Notes: a model not told the origin generated them from the sequence alone. A stretch of 64,000 nucleotides of DNA from an uncultured Myxococcales bacterium (GCA_937872925.1 CALMUT010000028.1:1-64000); one strand, 5' to 3'. Shown: positions 48,433 to 57,813, counted from the first letter of the stretch. A program made the numbers and translations.

Positions 48433-49932
48433 TTCGGTGCATGAAACACGGCGCCGCGCGAGCAATGCGCACAGAAAGACCAGGAGCAGGCCCACGGGCT
48501 GTTTGGACTTGCCAAGCGGTGCGGAACACTGACACCCGCCGTCGTCCGACGCGCCGTTCGATGGCGTGCTGGGCATCCCAGTACCGGCGTCCTTGGGGAT
48601 GCCTGCGTCGGGGCCGGCTGCTGCTCCGTCTGGCTCGCCCGCGTCTGCATCCGGGTCGGACGAGGCATCGCTCGCTCCGCTGTCCGAATGGCCCGCGTCC
48701 GCAGGCTCGTCAGGAAACTCGTAAGCACCGATATCCGTGGCCGTGCCCTGGGGGCGGGAGGCCCCAAGCAGGTCAACTTTCGGCGCGCCGACGCCGGTGC
48801 CCGTATCAATGCTCAGGGCCCCGGGACGTTGTGTGTAGTCCGCGGTCTTGGGATCCGTGAACTCATTCGTCAGGTTCGAGTTAAGAGTGTTGTTCGCCAT
48901 AGACGCGCCCGGGCAGCCCGCCTTGCACAGCTTCGGCAAGTTCGTGAGATTGTTCTCGGCAAGGCTCACCACGCCCGATCCCGCCGACTCGGCGATCGCG
49001 TATTCGTAGCCCGAAGCACTAACAGCTTCGTAGAGGACGTTGTTGCGAATGACGTGTCCGGCGCCAAAGGCGACGATGCCGCCGCTTCGCTCGGAGTTCG
49101 TATTGACGAGGGTGTTGTTGATGAAGGTGTGATTGGATGCCGGTCCGCCATGGTTGTGATCGTCAAAGACGTGAACGGGCCAGCCGTGAGGGATGTCGTA
49201 GACCAGGTTGTTCACCACGCGGATCTTGTCCGTGTTATCCGATACGTATACGCCGTGATACTGGTTTACCGCGTCGGGCAAGCCGCCATACACGTCGAAG
49301 ATCACGTTCCGCTCGACCACGGAGTTCTCCGTGGCTTCCAGCTCTATTCCGCTGTGGCGTACGTGGTGCACGCGCAGTCCGCTCAGTTCGATGTTGTCGC
49401 AGCGCGTATTGTAGGGCGCTCCGTTGTTGTCCTTGGAACGCACGCCCAGTTCGAAGAAGTTCGCGATTTCAAAGTCTTGAATGCGAATGTGAGAGGCAGG
49501 GGGCGAGGCATGGCAATTGAGCCAGATCGCCCCGTGCATGGTGTTGGCGCCGGAGAGAACGGCGCCCCACTTGTTTTCCGCGCGAAACGTGATCGGCGCA
49601 GCCAGGGTTCCGCTCGCGTCAATGTAGAGCACGACTTCGTTCCATTCTTGCGCGGCGCTTCCGTAGGTGCCGTCGCCCACGATGACCGTGTCACCGGGCC
49701 CGACATTCTCTTCGGCGTGGTCGATGGTCTTCCACGGTGTGCTTCGGCTCTGCGCTTGGGTCTTTGAGCGCGCATCGCTGCCCGTCGACCAGCCGCTACC
49801 GGCGCCGGCGTTGCAGTCGGCTGCGCTGTCGCACACGTAGTACGTCGCTGCCGCTGCCGTCGTCCCGAAGCAACTCACCAGCACTGCCACGCACAGGGCG
49901 ACGGAACTCGGCGTTCGAATCATACTCGTCAC
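48400..49932 (-). CDS. Secreted parallel beta-helix protein with MYXO-CTERM-like tail
   Basis: The start is GTG 49932 or ATG 49923; AGGAA favours the first. A signal peptide is followed by a right-handed beta-helix (about residues 70-380) with clear rungs: 'IRIQDFEIANFFELGV', 'IELSGLRVHHVRHSGIEL', 'IRVVNNLVYDIPHGWPVH' and 'HVIRNNVLYEAV'. The middle reads like the DUF1565/polysaccharide-lyase type. An Asp/Ala/Gly-rich stalk follows, then 'GGCQCSAP', a hydrophobic helix ('VGLLLVFLCALLA') and 'RRR', the MYXO-CTERM sorting pattern in which cysteine is probably lipidated after cleavage. Likely a surface-displayed glycan-binding or glycan-cleaving protein. Confidence 0.88.
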   Translation of the reverse strand: MTSMIRTPSSVALCVAVLVSCFGTTAAAATYYVCDSAADCNAGAGSGWSTGSDARSKTQAQSRSTPWKTIDHAEENVGPGDTVIVGDGTYGSAAQEWNEVVLYIDASGTLAAPITFRAENKWGAVLSGANTMHGAIWLNCHASPPASHIRIQDFEIANFFELGVRSKDNNGAPYNTRCDNIELSGLRVHHVRHSGIELEATENSVVERNVIFDVYGGLPDAVNQYHGVYVSDNTDKIRVVNNLVYDIPHGWPVHVFDDHNHGGPASNHTFINNTLVNTNSERSGGIVAFGAGHVIRNNVLYEAVSASGYEYAIAESAGSGVVSLAENNLTNLPKLCKAGCPGASMANNTLNSNLTNEFTDPKTADYTQRPGALSIDTGTGVGAPKVDLLGASRPQGTATDIGAYEFPDEPADAGHSDSGASDASSDPDADAGEPDGAAAGPDAGIPKDAGTGMPSTPSNGASDDGGCQCSAPLGKSKQPVGLLLVFLCALLARRRVSCTERRLKPPRDGR

Positions 49933-50355
49933 TCGCTTTCCTGACGGCGGGAAGTGAGCAAGCGCCGTGCCGTATGGCCCTGGGCTGCCGTGCCGCTCCT
50001 GAAGCCCAAATCATGGGCCACCACGCGGATAGAGGGGTGACAAGAAGCGTCAGGGTGACGAGGGATAGCGTGACGCCGCGAGGTATCCGAGGATGAAATG
50101 GGCGCGTGACGGGGGGGCATGACTCCGCGAGTCCGCGAAGGCGGCGCATGTGTGCCAAGTTAAATCCGGCATCTGTGCCAAAGGGGCAAGACGATCCGCG
50201 TCAGCGCGCGCACTTGGTGCCACTGAACGCAAGAAGACGGCGGCTTTTCTCGCCTTGGCCTAGCGCCATCAGCGCGACCGACACATGGCCCGAACATTGC
50301 TAGTCGCTAGACGTTAGACGTTAGACGCTAGTCGCCGAAAGTGACGGGAGGCTCC
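49933..50355. other. Intergenic region, 423 bp, with heptamer array
   Basis: This region separates two divergent MYXO-CTERM genes. It contains several GTGAC/GCGTGACG words near 50036-50110, the heptamer array at 50300-50334, and the ribosome binding site of the DUF2330 gene (GGGAGG before ATG 50356). No gene was found. Confidence 0.5.
50300..50334. repeat. Five tandem heptamers YTAGWCG
   Basis: CTAGTCG, CTAGACG, TTAGACG, TTAGACG and CTAGTCG follow one another exactly. The outer two units are identical, and CTAG-containing words are unusual in GC-rich DNA. The array ends 21 bp before the DUF2330 start codon. Confidence 0.75.
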
Positions 50356-51534
50356 ATGTTCCAACGAGTCGTCGCATTGACCATGACCCTGCTCGCCGGC
50401 AGCTTTTGCGCGCAGCCAATCGCGCACGCCTGCGGCGGAGGTTTTGGCAACGGCCTCACGGTCGACGCTGCGCAGCAAATCGTCGTGGCCCACAAAGCGG
50501 GCGTCGAGACCTACGTCTTTGGCCCGCATTTTTGCGGCGCCGCCAAGGATTTCGGGCTGATTCTACCGGTGCCGGACGTGCTCACCAAAGACCCGAGCCT
50601 GGCGGACAAGGCGCTCTTCGAACAGCTCGAAGCGCTCACGAAGCCCACGATCATCGACAAGGTGCTGTGCGAGGGTACGCAACCGCCCGGTGATGGTGGC
50701 AGCGTGCCGCCACCGCCGGACGCGGACGCCCCATCGGCTAACGTGATTGATCGCGGTCAAGTCGGCATCTTCGACTGGGTGCTGCTCAAAGCGGACACCA
50801 CAGCGGCGTTCACGGATTGGCTGACCACGAACAATTTTCCCTATGACCAAAGCTCCGTGAATGCCTTCGCGCACTACGTGAGCAAAGGTTGGCACTTCGT
50901 CGCGTTTAAGGTGACCGCCGACGACAAGGCGCCACCCACGGGCAGTTTGCTGTGCGGAAACTTGGGGCCGCTGAGCCTCTCCTTCACTTCGACGGAGGCC
51001 GTGATCCCGACGCGCATTGCCGGCGTGGGTGGCGTCGGCCCACTGCACTGGCGGGTCTTCGCGGTCGCCGACAGCGAGCGTACGCTTCCCCTTGGCAACG
51101 GCGTTGGCCGCGACCTGCGTTACTCCGGCACGCTCACCGCTTCGGACATGAGCACCTATCCGCAGTTCGCCAAGATCGCCGCCGCAGGCGACCGCCTGAC
51201 CAAAATCGATCTAACGATTTACGACCCGACCCAAACCACGGACGTCGTGCTCGAACCCGCCGCACAGCAGGCGGACTTCCGCCACAGCATCACGCAATAC
51301 AGCTTCGTTCCCTGTGACGACGGTGGCACGCCCCTGCCCGATGGCGGCGTGCAGCCCGACGCAGGCCCGCAAGGTCGTCCCGCTTCAGGTGACGACGACG
51401 GCGGCTGCACGCTCGCAGCCAGCGGTTCTGCGAGCCGGCCGCTGGCTTGGCTCGCGCTGCTTGGGCTGTTCCTAGGTGCTCGTCGCCGCCGGCGTGGGTC
51501 AATCAGGGCACGTCCACCGACGTGGGCAAGGTGA
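50356..51534 (+). CDS. DUF2330 protein with MYXO-CTERM-like tail
   Basis: ATG 50356 follows GGGAGG. A signal peptide ending at 'AHACGGGF', the characteristic start of DUF2330 proteins, leads into about 300 residues with the family pattern: 'AQQIVVAHKAGVETYVFGPH', 'DFGLILPVPDVL', 'VGIFDWVLLKADTTAAF' and 'GWHFVAFKVTADD'. An Asp/Gly/Pro-rich stalk, 'DDGGCTLA', a hydrophobic helix ('LAWLALLGLFLGA') and 'RRRRRG' form a MYXO-CTERM-like tail. DUF2330 proteins are surface or secreted proteins of unknown role, widespread in Myxococcota and Actinobacteria. Confidence 0.9.
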   Translation: MFQRVVALTMTLLAGSFCAQPIAHACGGGFGNGLTVDAAQQIVVAHKAGVETYVFGPHFCGAAKDFGLILPVPDVLTKDPSLADKALFEQLEALTKPTIIDKVLCEGTQPPGDGGSVPPPPDADAPSANVIDRGQVGIFDWVLLKADTTAAFTDWLTTNNFPYDQSSVNAFAHYVSKGWHFVAFKVTADDKAPPTGSLLCGNLGPLSLSFTSTEAVIPTRIAGVGGVGPLHWRVFAVADSERTLPLGNGVGRDLRYSGTLTASDMSTYPQFAKIAAAGDRLTKIDLTIYDPTQTTDVVLEPAAQQADFRHSITQYSFVPCDDGGTPLPDGGVQPDAGPQGRPASGDDDGGCTLAASGSASRPLAWLALLGLFLGARRRRRGSIRARPPTWAR

Positions 51535-51609
51535 TGCAACTCAAGCTGAAGTGAGCTGCGCGGCTTCGGAGGAAGCCGGGCGTTGCTCACCGGATCGATC
51601 AGCGTGTGG

Positions 51610-52986
51610 CTATTGCGCGGGCGCGTCAGCACGGCAGCCCGCGGCGGGGTGCGCGGTCAAGTAGCGTTGAAAGTCCTGAAGCAGCGCGGTCGCGAAGCGG
51701 GCTCCCTTCAGCCGGCCGCCCTTTTCCGTGAGGTGAATGAAGTCCGTCCAGGCCATCTTGTTCTCAGCGAAACGCACGATGGACTGCTCACCGCCCATGG
51801 CAGCGCGGAAGTCCCAAAACATGGTGCGGAGTTCCTTGGCGACTTTGAGCTTTTGTTTTCCGATCTGACCAATGCGTACGCTTTTCGTCGGCGCTTTCAG
51901 GGTACCGCCCGCAAGATCCGGCGGCGTCATGATCACAAAAGGAACCCCGGGCCTCGCTTCCTGGTGGCGCTGCACAATCTCGCGCAGTGCGGCCATGTGT
52001 TTCGCCGAATCCGGTTCCGTGGCGCCCGTCAGCAGCACGAAAAGGTCGTGCTTGCGCATGCGCAGAGTCTGCACGGTCAAGTCGCGGTCGCTGCGCGCGA
52101 TGAGTTCGCTGTTGACCCCCCCGACGGCAATGTCATCCACCACCACACCGGGTTCTTTTCGTTCCAGAATTGCGCCAAGCAACCGCACGAACTTTTCCCC
52201 AGCGATGAAGTCGATCCGGTGCGGCGCGTCTTTGAACTCGAACCGCTTGGACCCCGCGCTGATGTGCTCGCTCGCCGTATCAACCTCTCCAACGGCTTTA
52301 CGATCCAGTTCAACCGAAAACCGGCCGTAGCCGGGATGCTGCAGGTACATGATTTCCACGCTGGAGATACGCGTGCCCACAGGCGCGCCCTCCACAGCGC
52401 TGGCGACCCAAGTCCGTGCGCCTTTGCCTTGGCTCTGCACCGCGATGCCACCAAAGCCGTAGAGTCGATCCCCAAGTTGAATCGTGGACTCGTTGTAGAG
52501 TTTCCACGCGTCCTTATCGGCATTGTGCCGAACGTCCATATGCAAGTACCAGCTCCACGGGCGCCCGAGCGCAATGTAGCCGTGGCCTGCGTCGCCAAAG
52601 CGCCCCTGCAATACCCGACGCAACTCGCCCGTGATGAAGTCGCGGGTGCCGTTGGAGTCACCGTAGAAGCCGATGCGCACATGATCCTGTGCGGTGCCAC
52701 GAGCCAGTTGGGCCAAACGTTCATAGAAGGGTGCCATCTGCTCTTGGTCCGAAAGATCCACCAGGGGGATCTGAGGCGCCGAGACAGCGGCATGATCCGG
52801 AGGCGGAACGTCGATGCTCAGCGGCGCGCACAGCGCGCGCGGGGCTGGCGTTTGGGGCGGCGCCGCTTTCAGCTGGCCGGTGCGAGTTGCTTGCAGTGGC
52901 GGTCGAGACGCGGCGGCGGGCGGCTTGTCGGGCGCAGCGCAGCCGATCAAGAATAGCCCCAGGCAGAGCCCGCTGAATATACGCAT
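51610..52986 (-). CDS. SGNH/GDSL-type hydrolase lipoprotein
   Basis: The signal peptide ends in FLIGC; a Pro/Ala-rich linker of about 60 residues follows. The catalytic domain shows 'VRIGFYGDSNGTRD' (block I with the nucleophile Ser), 'VVDDIAVGGVNSEL' (block II Gly), 'FVLLTGATEPDS' where block III would be, with Thr in place of the usual Asn, and 'WTDFIHLTEKG' (block V DxxH, the catalytic Asp and His). SGNH enzymes cleave acyl esters from glycans or lipids; lipoprotein anchoring suggests O-acetyl esters on cell-wall or prey glycans. The Asn replacement may weaken the oxyanion hole. It is convergent with the DUF2330 gene. Confidence 0.82.
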   Translation of the reverse strand: MRIFSGLCLGLFLIGCAAPDKPPAAASRPPLQATRTGQLKAAPPQTPAPRALCAPLSIDVPPPDHAAVSAPQIPLVDLSDQEQMAPFYERLAQLARGTAQDHVRIGFYGDSNGTRDFITGELRRVLQGRFGDAGHGYIALGRPWSWYLHMDVRHNADKDAWKLYNESTIQLGDRLYGFGGIAVQSQGKGARTWVASAVEGAPVGTRISSVEIMYLQHPGYGRFSVELDRKAVGEVDTASEHISAGSKRFEFKDAPHRIDFIAGEKFVRLLGAILERKEPGVVVDDIAVGGVNSELIARSDRDLTVQTLRMRKHDLFVLLTGATEPDSAKHMAALREIVQRHQEARPGVPFVIMTPPDLAGGTLKAPTKSVRIGQIGKQKLKVAKELRTMFWDFRAAMGGEQSIVRFAENKMAWTDFIHLTEKGGRLKGARFATALLQDFQRYLTAHPAAGCRADAPAQ

Positions 52987-53279
52987 CGCCAGTCCAGCCT
53001 AGTGCAAGGGACTGTCTCCCGCCCACTCTCGAATCGGCCTATTTGTGGACTACGTTCTATCCAACCCGTGGATAAGGGTCGCGTGGGTCTCGCGTCTTTC
53101 TGAAGACGGTCTGTGGGCGCTCAGGGCTCGCCAGTCAGCAAGCGTGGTGGTTAGATGAACATGGCACGCGGCGCGCGGGTGGGCGGACGGCGGAACTGGG
53201 CGCGTCGCGAGTATACTCACCTCGTGGACAATAGCGACCATGCCGGCTCTTCCCGAGGTCGGCGCGGAGAGCAACGAAC

Positions 53280-54281
53280 GTGACGACCAAGACCTGGAGT
53301 GAAGTGGTGCTTGCGGTTCGGAAGGCCATCGCAGAGCGCGATTTTGAGGAAGCCCATGTGCTGCTCGACCCGTTCGAGGACCTGGCCGCGGCGAACGGCC
53401 GCGCGGAACTCGCGGGCAAGGTCGCCTTCTACCGAGGCATCTGTTTTGACACGGAGGGCCTCTGGGCGGAGGCAGCTACCGCGTTCCGCGAGGCGATCGA
53501 CTTCGACTCGGAGGCGCACGGCGCGGAGAGCCGCGCGGTCGCCGACGCCATGAGCAGCTTGGCGCTCGTCTACACCAACGCGAAAGATTTCGTTGAGGCG
53601 GCGACTGTCTACATCGACGCAGCGGATCTCTACAAGGCGATCGGCGATCCGGTCGAAGCCAACGGTTGCCGTCTCCAAGCGTGTCAGCGACTCTTGGACG
53701 CCGGCGATTTCGAAGGCTGCCTTGAGGGGCTCGGACATGTCGACGCCGACGCTACGCCGGCGCAGCGCGTGTATCGGCTCATGCAAGAGTCGGAGGTTTT
53801 GCGCAGGTACGGCATGCGCCAGGACCCTGAGCCGCGCTCCACCATGATGTACTTGGCCTTCGACCAAGCGACGGAATCGACCCGTGTCGTGGGCGATTCG
53901 AGCGAGGAGTTCCAACGCGCGCTGCGCGGAGCGTGGATGAACTACGCGTTCATGTGCTTGTGCTTCCGTCGCCCGGACCCAGCGGCACTTGCGTACTCGA
54001 TCGCGCTCGGTCTCGCGACGAACAACGCAGAGAAGCGCCAGGTCCAGGAGCGAGCGAAGGCATGGAGTGCGGAGGGATACGCGCTCGTCTTGCGCGAGTT
54101 CGACGCCGACGCGTTCGTCGTCGCGGAGCAGCAGGGCGAGGGCCGCCATGCGACCGTCACCGTGTACCATCGAGAGCATGGGGTGCGCACTGTGGCAGGC
54201 AATCGTGCGGTCGGGAAAACAGCGGCAGTTCAGGTGGTGGACGGCGTGTATCGACTCGCCTCGGATGCGGACGACACGTGA
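53280..54281 (+). CDS. TPR-like cytoplasmic protein in a two-gene unit
   Basis: The GTG at 53280 starts a 333-residue soluble protein. Residues 1-190 are TPR-like pairs of helices ('VAFYRGICFDTEGLWAEAAT', 'SSLALVYTNAKDFVEAATVY', 'CRLQACQRLLDAGDFEGCLE'). The C-terminal part is less repetitive and ends with a small beta-rich domain ('HATVTVYHREHGVRTVAGN'). There is no signal peptide or membrane helix. Its stop overlaps the start of the next gene (GTGA), so both are made together and probably interact. TPR proteins act as scaffolds; the specific role is unknown. Confidence 0.75.
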   Translation: MTTKTWSEVVLAVRKAIAERDFEEAHVLLDPFEDLAAANGRAELAGKVAFYRGICFDTEGLWAEAATAFREAIDFDSEAHGAESRAVADAMSSLALVYTNAKDFVEAATVYIDAADLYKAIGDPVEANGCRLQACQRLLDAGDFEGCLEGLGHVDADATPAQRVYRLMQESEVLRRYGMRQDPEPRSTMMYLAFDQATESTRVVGDSSEEFQRALRGAWMNYAFMCLCFRRPDPAALAYSIALGLATNNAEKRQVQERAKAWSAEGYALVLREFDADAFVVAEQQGEGRHATVTVYHREHGVRTVAGNRAVGKTAAVQVVDGVYRLASDADDT

Positions 54282-55645
54282 CGGTCGCCTGGCGCGATGG
54301 CGCCGGTGGGTCGATCGCGCTCCTGGCCGATCTCTTCTCCGACGCGGATCTCGCGCGGCTCGCAAACCGCTTCCCGGTGACCGAGCGTTTCGTTCCGGAC
54401 GGCGAGGGCTTCATGTCCACCCGCTGGCCGGGGTCGATCGACGCGGCCCTGGCCACAATGGCTTCGAGAGTGCTCCTACCGACACATCCAGAGCTCGCGG
54501 ACGCCCGGCGCGACGTGCGGGCCTGCGGCCGAGACCCTGAACTTCTCGGCGAGCTCTTCGCCCGCACCCACGAGGCGATGGTTGAGCGGGCAAGCGCCGC
54601 GCCGCGCGACGCACTGATGTCCAGCTCGTTCTGGGCGGCGAGGGCGTTTGTCCTCGCACATCTGGGCGCGCGTGGGATCTCCGCCTACCGGGTGCATCGA
54701 CGCTACGTGGCGCCACCGACCGAGGCGTCAGCTCAACTGTTGCGGCTTGCCATCACGGAGCACGGTCTTGAGCGGGCGAGGGTAGTGGACGCACTCGACA
54801 AGTGGGCGCCTACCGAACACCACGCAAGCCACGTGCACTCAACCGATGACCGTTTGCTGAGTGCGGCGACATGGCCCGATCTGGCGCTCGTCGTGGACGG
54901 GCGCGTTCCCCGAGGCTTCTTCAGAATGATCGCGGCGGAGTGCGCCGCGTCTCAAGAGTCGTCAGGCGCGGCGATCGTCGCGCAGGCGCTCGAGCGAATG
55001 ACCCAGGAGCTCGTGGACGCCCGCGGCCTCGGCGTGGCCCTGATGACGATGACTGGCGCGTTCGGTGCCACGCTTGGAACGGTCCGCTGTTATCCCCATC
55101 CGGATCCGCGCTCGCGCGTGAACGCCTCCCTACCGGCGACCCATTTTTCTACCGAGTTCAGCACGCTGGTGCTGAGCACGCTCCCCTTGGCTCCAGAAGA
55201 CGCGACGTCTGTCCGGCCCGATCCGGTCGAAGTGCACGAAGCGTTCAGACGCCTTCCCCTGCGATCGCTGGTTGCGAAGATGGTTCAGAGCGTGACGACC
55301 AAGGAACTCGGCGCGCCGCCGGTCGCGATGGCCGCCCTTCGCGCCGGCTGGGCTCCGGCGCCGGTCTTGGACCATGATCCCGGCGATTCGTCGCGTCGGC
55401 GCGAGCGCCTTCTCGAGATCGCCGAGCGATCGGTCGCCGAGTTTGGTCTCTCGATCGTGGTGCGTGAGTCCGTCGGAACTACAAACGCGCTCTTCGAGTC
55501 TGAACCGTGCCTCCAAGTGGTCGTCGTTCGCGACGATGTCGCGGGCGCGGCTGACGAATCCGCCGCAGCGCGTCGCTTGGAGGAGCTGCTCTCCGGGGAG
55601 CAATCCCTTCGCCCGTTCACCGTGCATGGGGAGTATTGCAAATGA
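54278..55645 (+). CDS. Unrecognised 455-residue cytoplasmic protein coupled to the TPR protein
   Basis: This was not recognised as any known family. GTG 54278 overlaps the TPR stop. The N-terminus contains 'LLADLFSDADLARLANRFP', which is reminiscent of the small helical effector-associated domains found at the start of proteins in bacterial conflict systems, but the match is weak. The body alternates Ala/Arg/Leu-rich helices with hydrophobic strands ('LALVVDGRVPRGFFRM', 'ALMTMTGAFGATLGTVRC', 'FGLSIVVRESVGTTNALF'). There is no obvious catalytic motif, signal peptide or membrane helix. High Ala/Arg/Asp content matches the TPR partner and differs from the lipoproteins around it. Confidence 0.7.
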   Translation: MTVAWRDGAGGSIALLADLFSDADLARLANRFPVTERFVPDGEGFMSTRWPGSIDAALATMASRVLLPTHPELADARRDVRACGRDPELLGELFARTHEAMVERASAAPRDALMSSSFWAARAFVLAHLGARGISAYRVHRRYVAPPTEASAQLLRLAITEHGLERARVVDALDKWAPTEHHASHVHSTDDRLLSAATWPDLALVVDGRVPRGFFRMIAAECAASQESSGAAIVAQALERMTQELVDARGLGVALMTMTGAFGATLGTVRCYPHPDPRSRVNASLPATHFSTEFSTLVLSTLPLAPEDATSVRPDPVEVHEAFRRLPLRSLVAKMVQSVTTKELGAPPVAMAALRAGWAPAPVLDHDPGDSSRRRERLLEIAERSVAEFGLSIVVRESVGTTNALFESEPCLQVVVVRDDVAGAADESAAARRLEELLSGEQSLRPFTVHGEYCK

Positions 55646-55933
55646 GCGACTCGTCAGGGGCCGGCCTAGACTGCCGGGCGCTGAACATGCTCGTCGCGTC
55701 GGGGATAGTCTCAGCTGATCCCCGCGATTGAGGCCGCCGCCAGAAAGGCCGGCTTAGTCTGCTCATTTCGACGGCTGCATGTTTCGTGGCGCTTCGCGAT
55801 CTGCCGCGACCTTCCAGCAGCGCGGGCGCTTTTCAGACGAATAGCGGTACTGGCCGTAGCAGCTTTCACGCCCCCCTTTGGACGCGGCGACGGAAACTCA
55901 CGCTTGCTGCCAGGGCTCTGGTAAAATGGCGAG

Positions 55934-57031
55934 ATGCGCTTCTGCCTGCTCGCACTCTGTGTCCTGGTTTGCGCGTGCACAAGCACGTCGTCGCGCAGCA
56001 AGGCCAGTGGCGGCAGCGCAGGAGCGGGAAACACGGCTGGCCAGGGCGGCAGCTCCGGCGCCGGCGCGACGCCGGGCACTGGCGGCGTGGTTGCTTCAGG
56101 CGGCGCTGGTGGTGCGACTTGCGCGCCATGCAGTCCCACGACCGATCCGGTCGTCCCGCGCATTGACGCCGCGGACATGGTGCTATGGACCGATGCGGAC
56201 CGTTTGGTGCTCACCGGGAGGGCTCTTCCGAGCGCCACCGCGGGACTCATCACGCTCTGCACTCCAAATAACCTGAACTGCTCCGGCACGGACATTACGC
56301 ACAGCGTTCCACTCGGCGCCGCCCTCGTCTTTGGGAATGACTTATTCGTCGCGGCGAATAAGCGGGTCGTCCGAGTCGCGGTCAACACGACCGTCGTTGC
56401 AGAGCAATTCCCGGCTAATATCTCTCTGACCTTTCCGATCTCGGCGCTTACCGTAGACGAAAGCCACGTCTTCGTCACCCCGGGTCTAGGTGTTACCCGT
56501 ATCGATCGCAGCGGCGGCGCACAGCGCCAGCTAAACCACACCTACCAAATCCGACAGCTCCGCTCCGGAGACAAGCGCGTCTTCTACACGTCCGAAACGG
56601 CGTTCGGGAGCTTCATCAAGCCGGAAAGCGGCGGCAGCGGCTTGGTTCAGATGGACGACCTGTTCGACATCAGCTCCGATGCCCTGGTCGTTGTCAGCGA
56701 CAACGAAGTGTACTTCGCAACGGCGGGAGCCGGCAGCGACATTTTCGCAAGCGACGGCACACTCGGCGCAACTGGGAAACTCACCGAGAAAGACGTTTCG
56801 TTTGCGCCGATCACAGCGCTGGCACTACAGAACAAGATCCTGTACGCGGGCAGCGTGGACGGGCAGGTCGTCCGCGTGCCGGCTGTGAAGGACTCCAAAC
56901 CAACCGCCCTGGCCAAACTTGGCGGTCCGATTCTCGCGCTGGCTAACGAGGGGAACGTGCTGTTTGCCTTGGTCGCTGGAGCACCCAAAACGATCGTGCG
57001 GATCGGTGCTCCTCAAAGCTGCTGCCAGTAG
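55934..57031 (+). CDS. Gly-linker lipoprotein with beta-propeller-like domain
   Basis: ATG 55934 begins a signal peptide with lipobox VCAC, then a Gly/Ala/Ser linker of about 45 residues ending in a 'CAPC' pair. The rest is a 290-residue all-beta domain with repeated units of the kind 'ADMVLWTDADRLVLTGRALP', 'LVFGNDLFVAANKRVVRVAV', 'LTVDESHVFVTPGLGVTRID', 'LVVVSDNEVYFATAGAGSD' and 'LALQNKILYAGSVDGQVVRV'. Those repeats (strand, display verb-like 'V(Y/F)xA', value) are typical of a propeller. It is probably a surface binding protein. The C-terminus ends in 'SCCQ'. Confidence 0.8.
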   Translation: MRFCLLALCVLVCACTSTSSRSKASGGSAGAGNTAGQGGSSGAGATPGTGGVVASGGAGGATCAPCSPTTDPVVPRIDAADMVLWTDADRLVLTGRALPSATAGLITLCTPNNLNCSGTDITHSVPLGAALVFGNDLFVAANKRVVRVAVNTTVVAEQFPANISLTFPISALTVDESHVFVTPGLGVTRIDRSGGAQRQLNHTYQIRQLRSGDKRVFYTSETAFGSFIKPESGGSGLVQMDDLFDISSDALVVVSDNEVYFATAGAGSDIFASDGTLGATGKLTEKDVSFAPITALALQNKILYAGSVDGQVVRVPAVKDSKPTALAKLGGPILALANEGNVLFALVAGAPKTIVRIGAPQSCCQ

Positions 57032-57177
57032 CGCAGGCGGCACGTTACTGACGCCCACTCCGAACGACCCCAGCGTCAGTCCCGCCTGACAATCCGCACC
57101 GCTGCACAGCAGAAACGCGGTTCCGAGCGAGGACTCACTGCGTGACTAGGGGACAATCGTTGATTGCGGACTGCGTT

Positions 57178-57813
57178 CTATTCGCCTTGAGGCGGCGTGA
57201 TGGTACCCGCGCCCCACTTTCTTTCGAGCAGCGCGACGTTGCACGCGACAAACTCGGGGCAGTTTTCGGCCTCTCGTAAGCAGGTCCGCTCGCTCGCCAG
57301 GATCGCGTCGCGGTTCGCTTTCGGTTTGGCCAGCAAGGCGCCGCAACGCTCTGAGATTCCCAGATCTGAGAAGTCGTGGTCGAACTCCTTGGAGGCGATG
57401 GGCAGGAGCTCGCTTTCCCCATCGGCCTTGTAGCGCGCGGCGATGCCGGGAGGTTGGTCGTACTTGGCGCGGGTGCGGAGCAACGCCGGTAGGTACAGTT
57501 CTTTGCACGATCTCGTCTTGCGAATGATCGTTGCGCAGATTTCTCTCGCTTCCTCGACTGTGAAGCCTGGGGCGTCGGATCCGGATCCGGAGCTGGTGTT
57601 GTCGCTCGGGCTCTCGCGCTTGGACACGTCATCGTCTGCCTGTTGCGCCGGATGAGGGCCGGGCCCCTGACTGCTTTGGTTGGCGGGGCTACACGCCGTC
57701 ACGACCAACGCGCCGATCGCCAATAGCGGGCTCCGCCTCGACCTCAGCAGTGGTCGGAAAGGTTCCGTTGAGCGCGGCGGCGGCGCTGGCATCAGCTCGG
57801 CAAGATCAGACAT
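57178..57813 (-). CDS. Lipoprotein of unknown function
   Basis: The ATG at 57813 gives a 211-residue product with an unusually long Pro/Arg-rich leader before the hydrophobic segment ('LLAIGALVVTAC'), then a polar linker rich in Gln, Asp and Ser, and a domain of about 120 residues with six cysteines ('EICATIIRKTRSCKELYLPA', 'CGALLAKP', 'CLREAENCPEFVACNVALL'). The paired cysteines in helices suggest a small disulfide-stabilised helical fold. No family was recognised. It is divergent from the repeat-bracketed segment that follows. Confidence 0.65.
   Translation of the reverse strand: MSDLAELMPAPPPRSTEPFRPLLRSRRSPLLAIGALVVTACSPANQSSQGPGPHPAQQADDDVSKRESPSDNTSSGSGSDAPGFTVEEAREICATIIRKTRSCKELYLPALLRTRAKYDQPPGIAARYKADGESELLPIASKEFDHDFSDLGISERCGALLAKPKANRDAILASERTCLREAENCPEFVACNVALLERKWGAGTITPPQGE

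Noticed and set aside
50300-50334. Heptamer array considered as a CRISPR fragment
   Set aside because: Units are 7 bp with no spacers and no cas genes nearby.
51583-52956. Plus-strand frame of 457 codons
   Set aside because: It mirrors the SGNH lipoprotein gene, which has signal peptide and catalytic motifs.
53933-54277. In-frame 5' extension of the 455-residue protein gene
   Set aside because: The extension lies inside the TPR gene in another frame and is Arg/Gly-rich; GTG 54278 with GTGA overlap is the better start.
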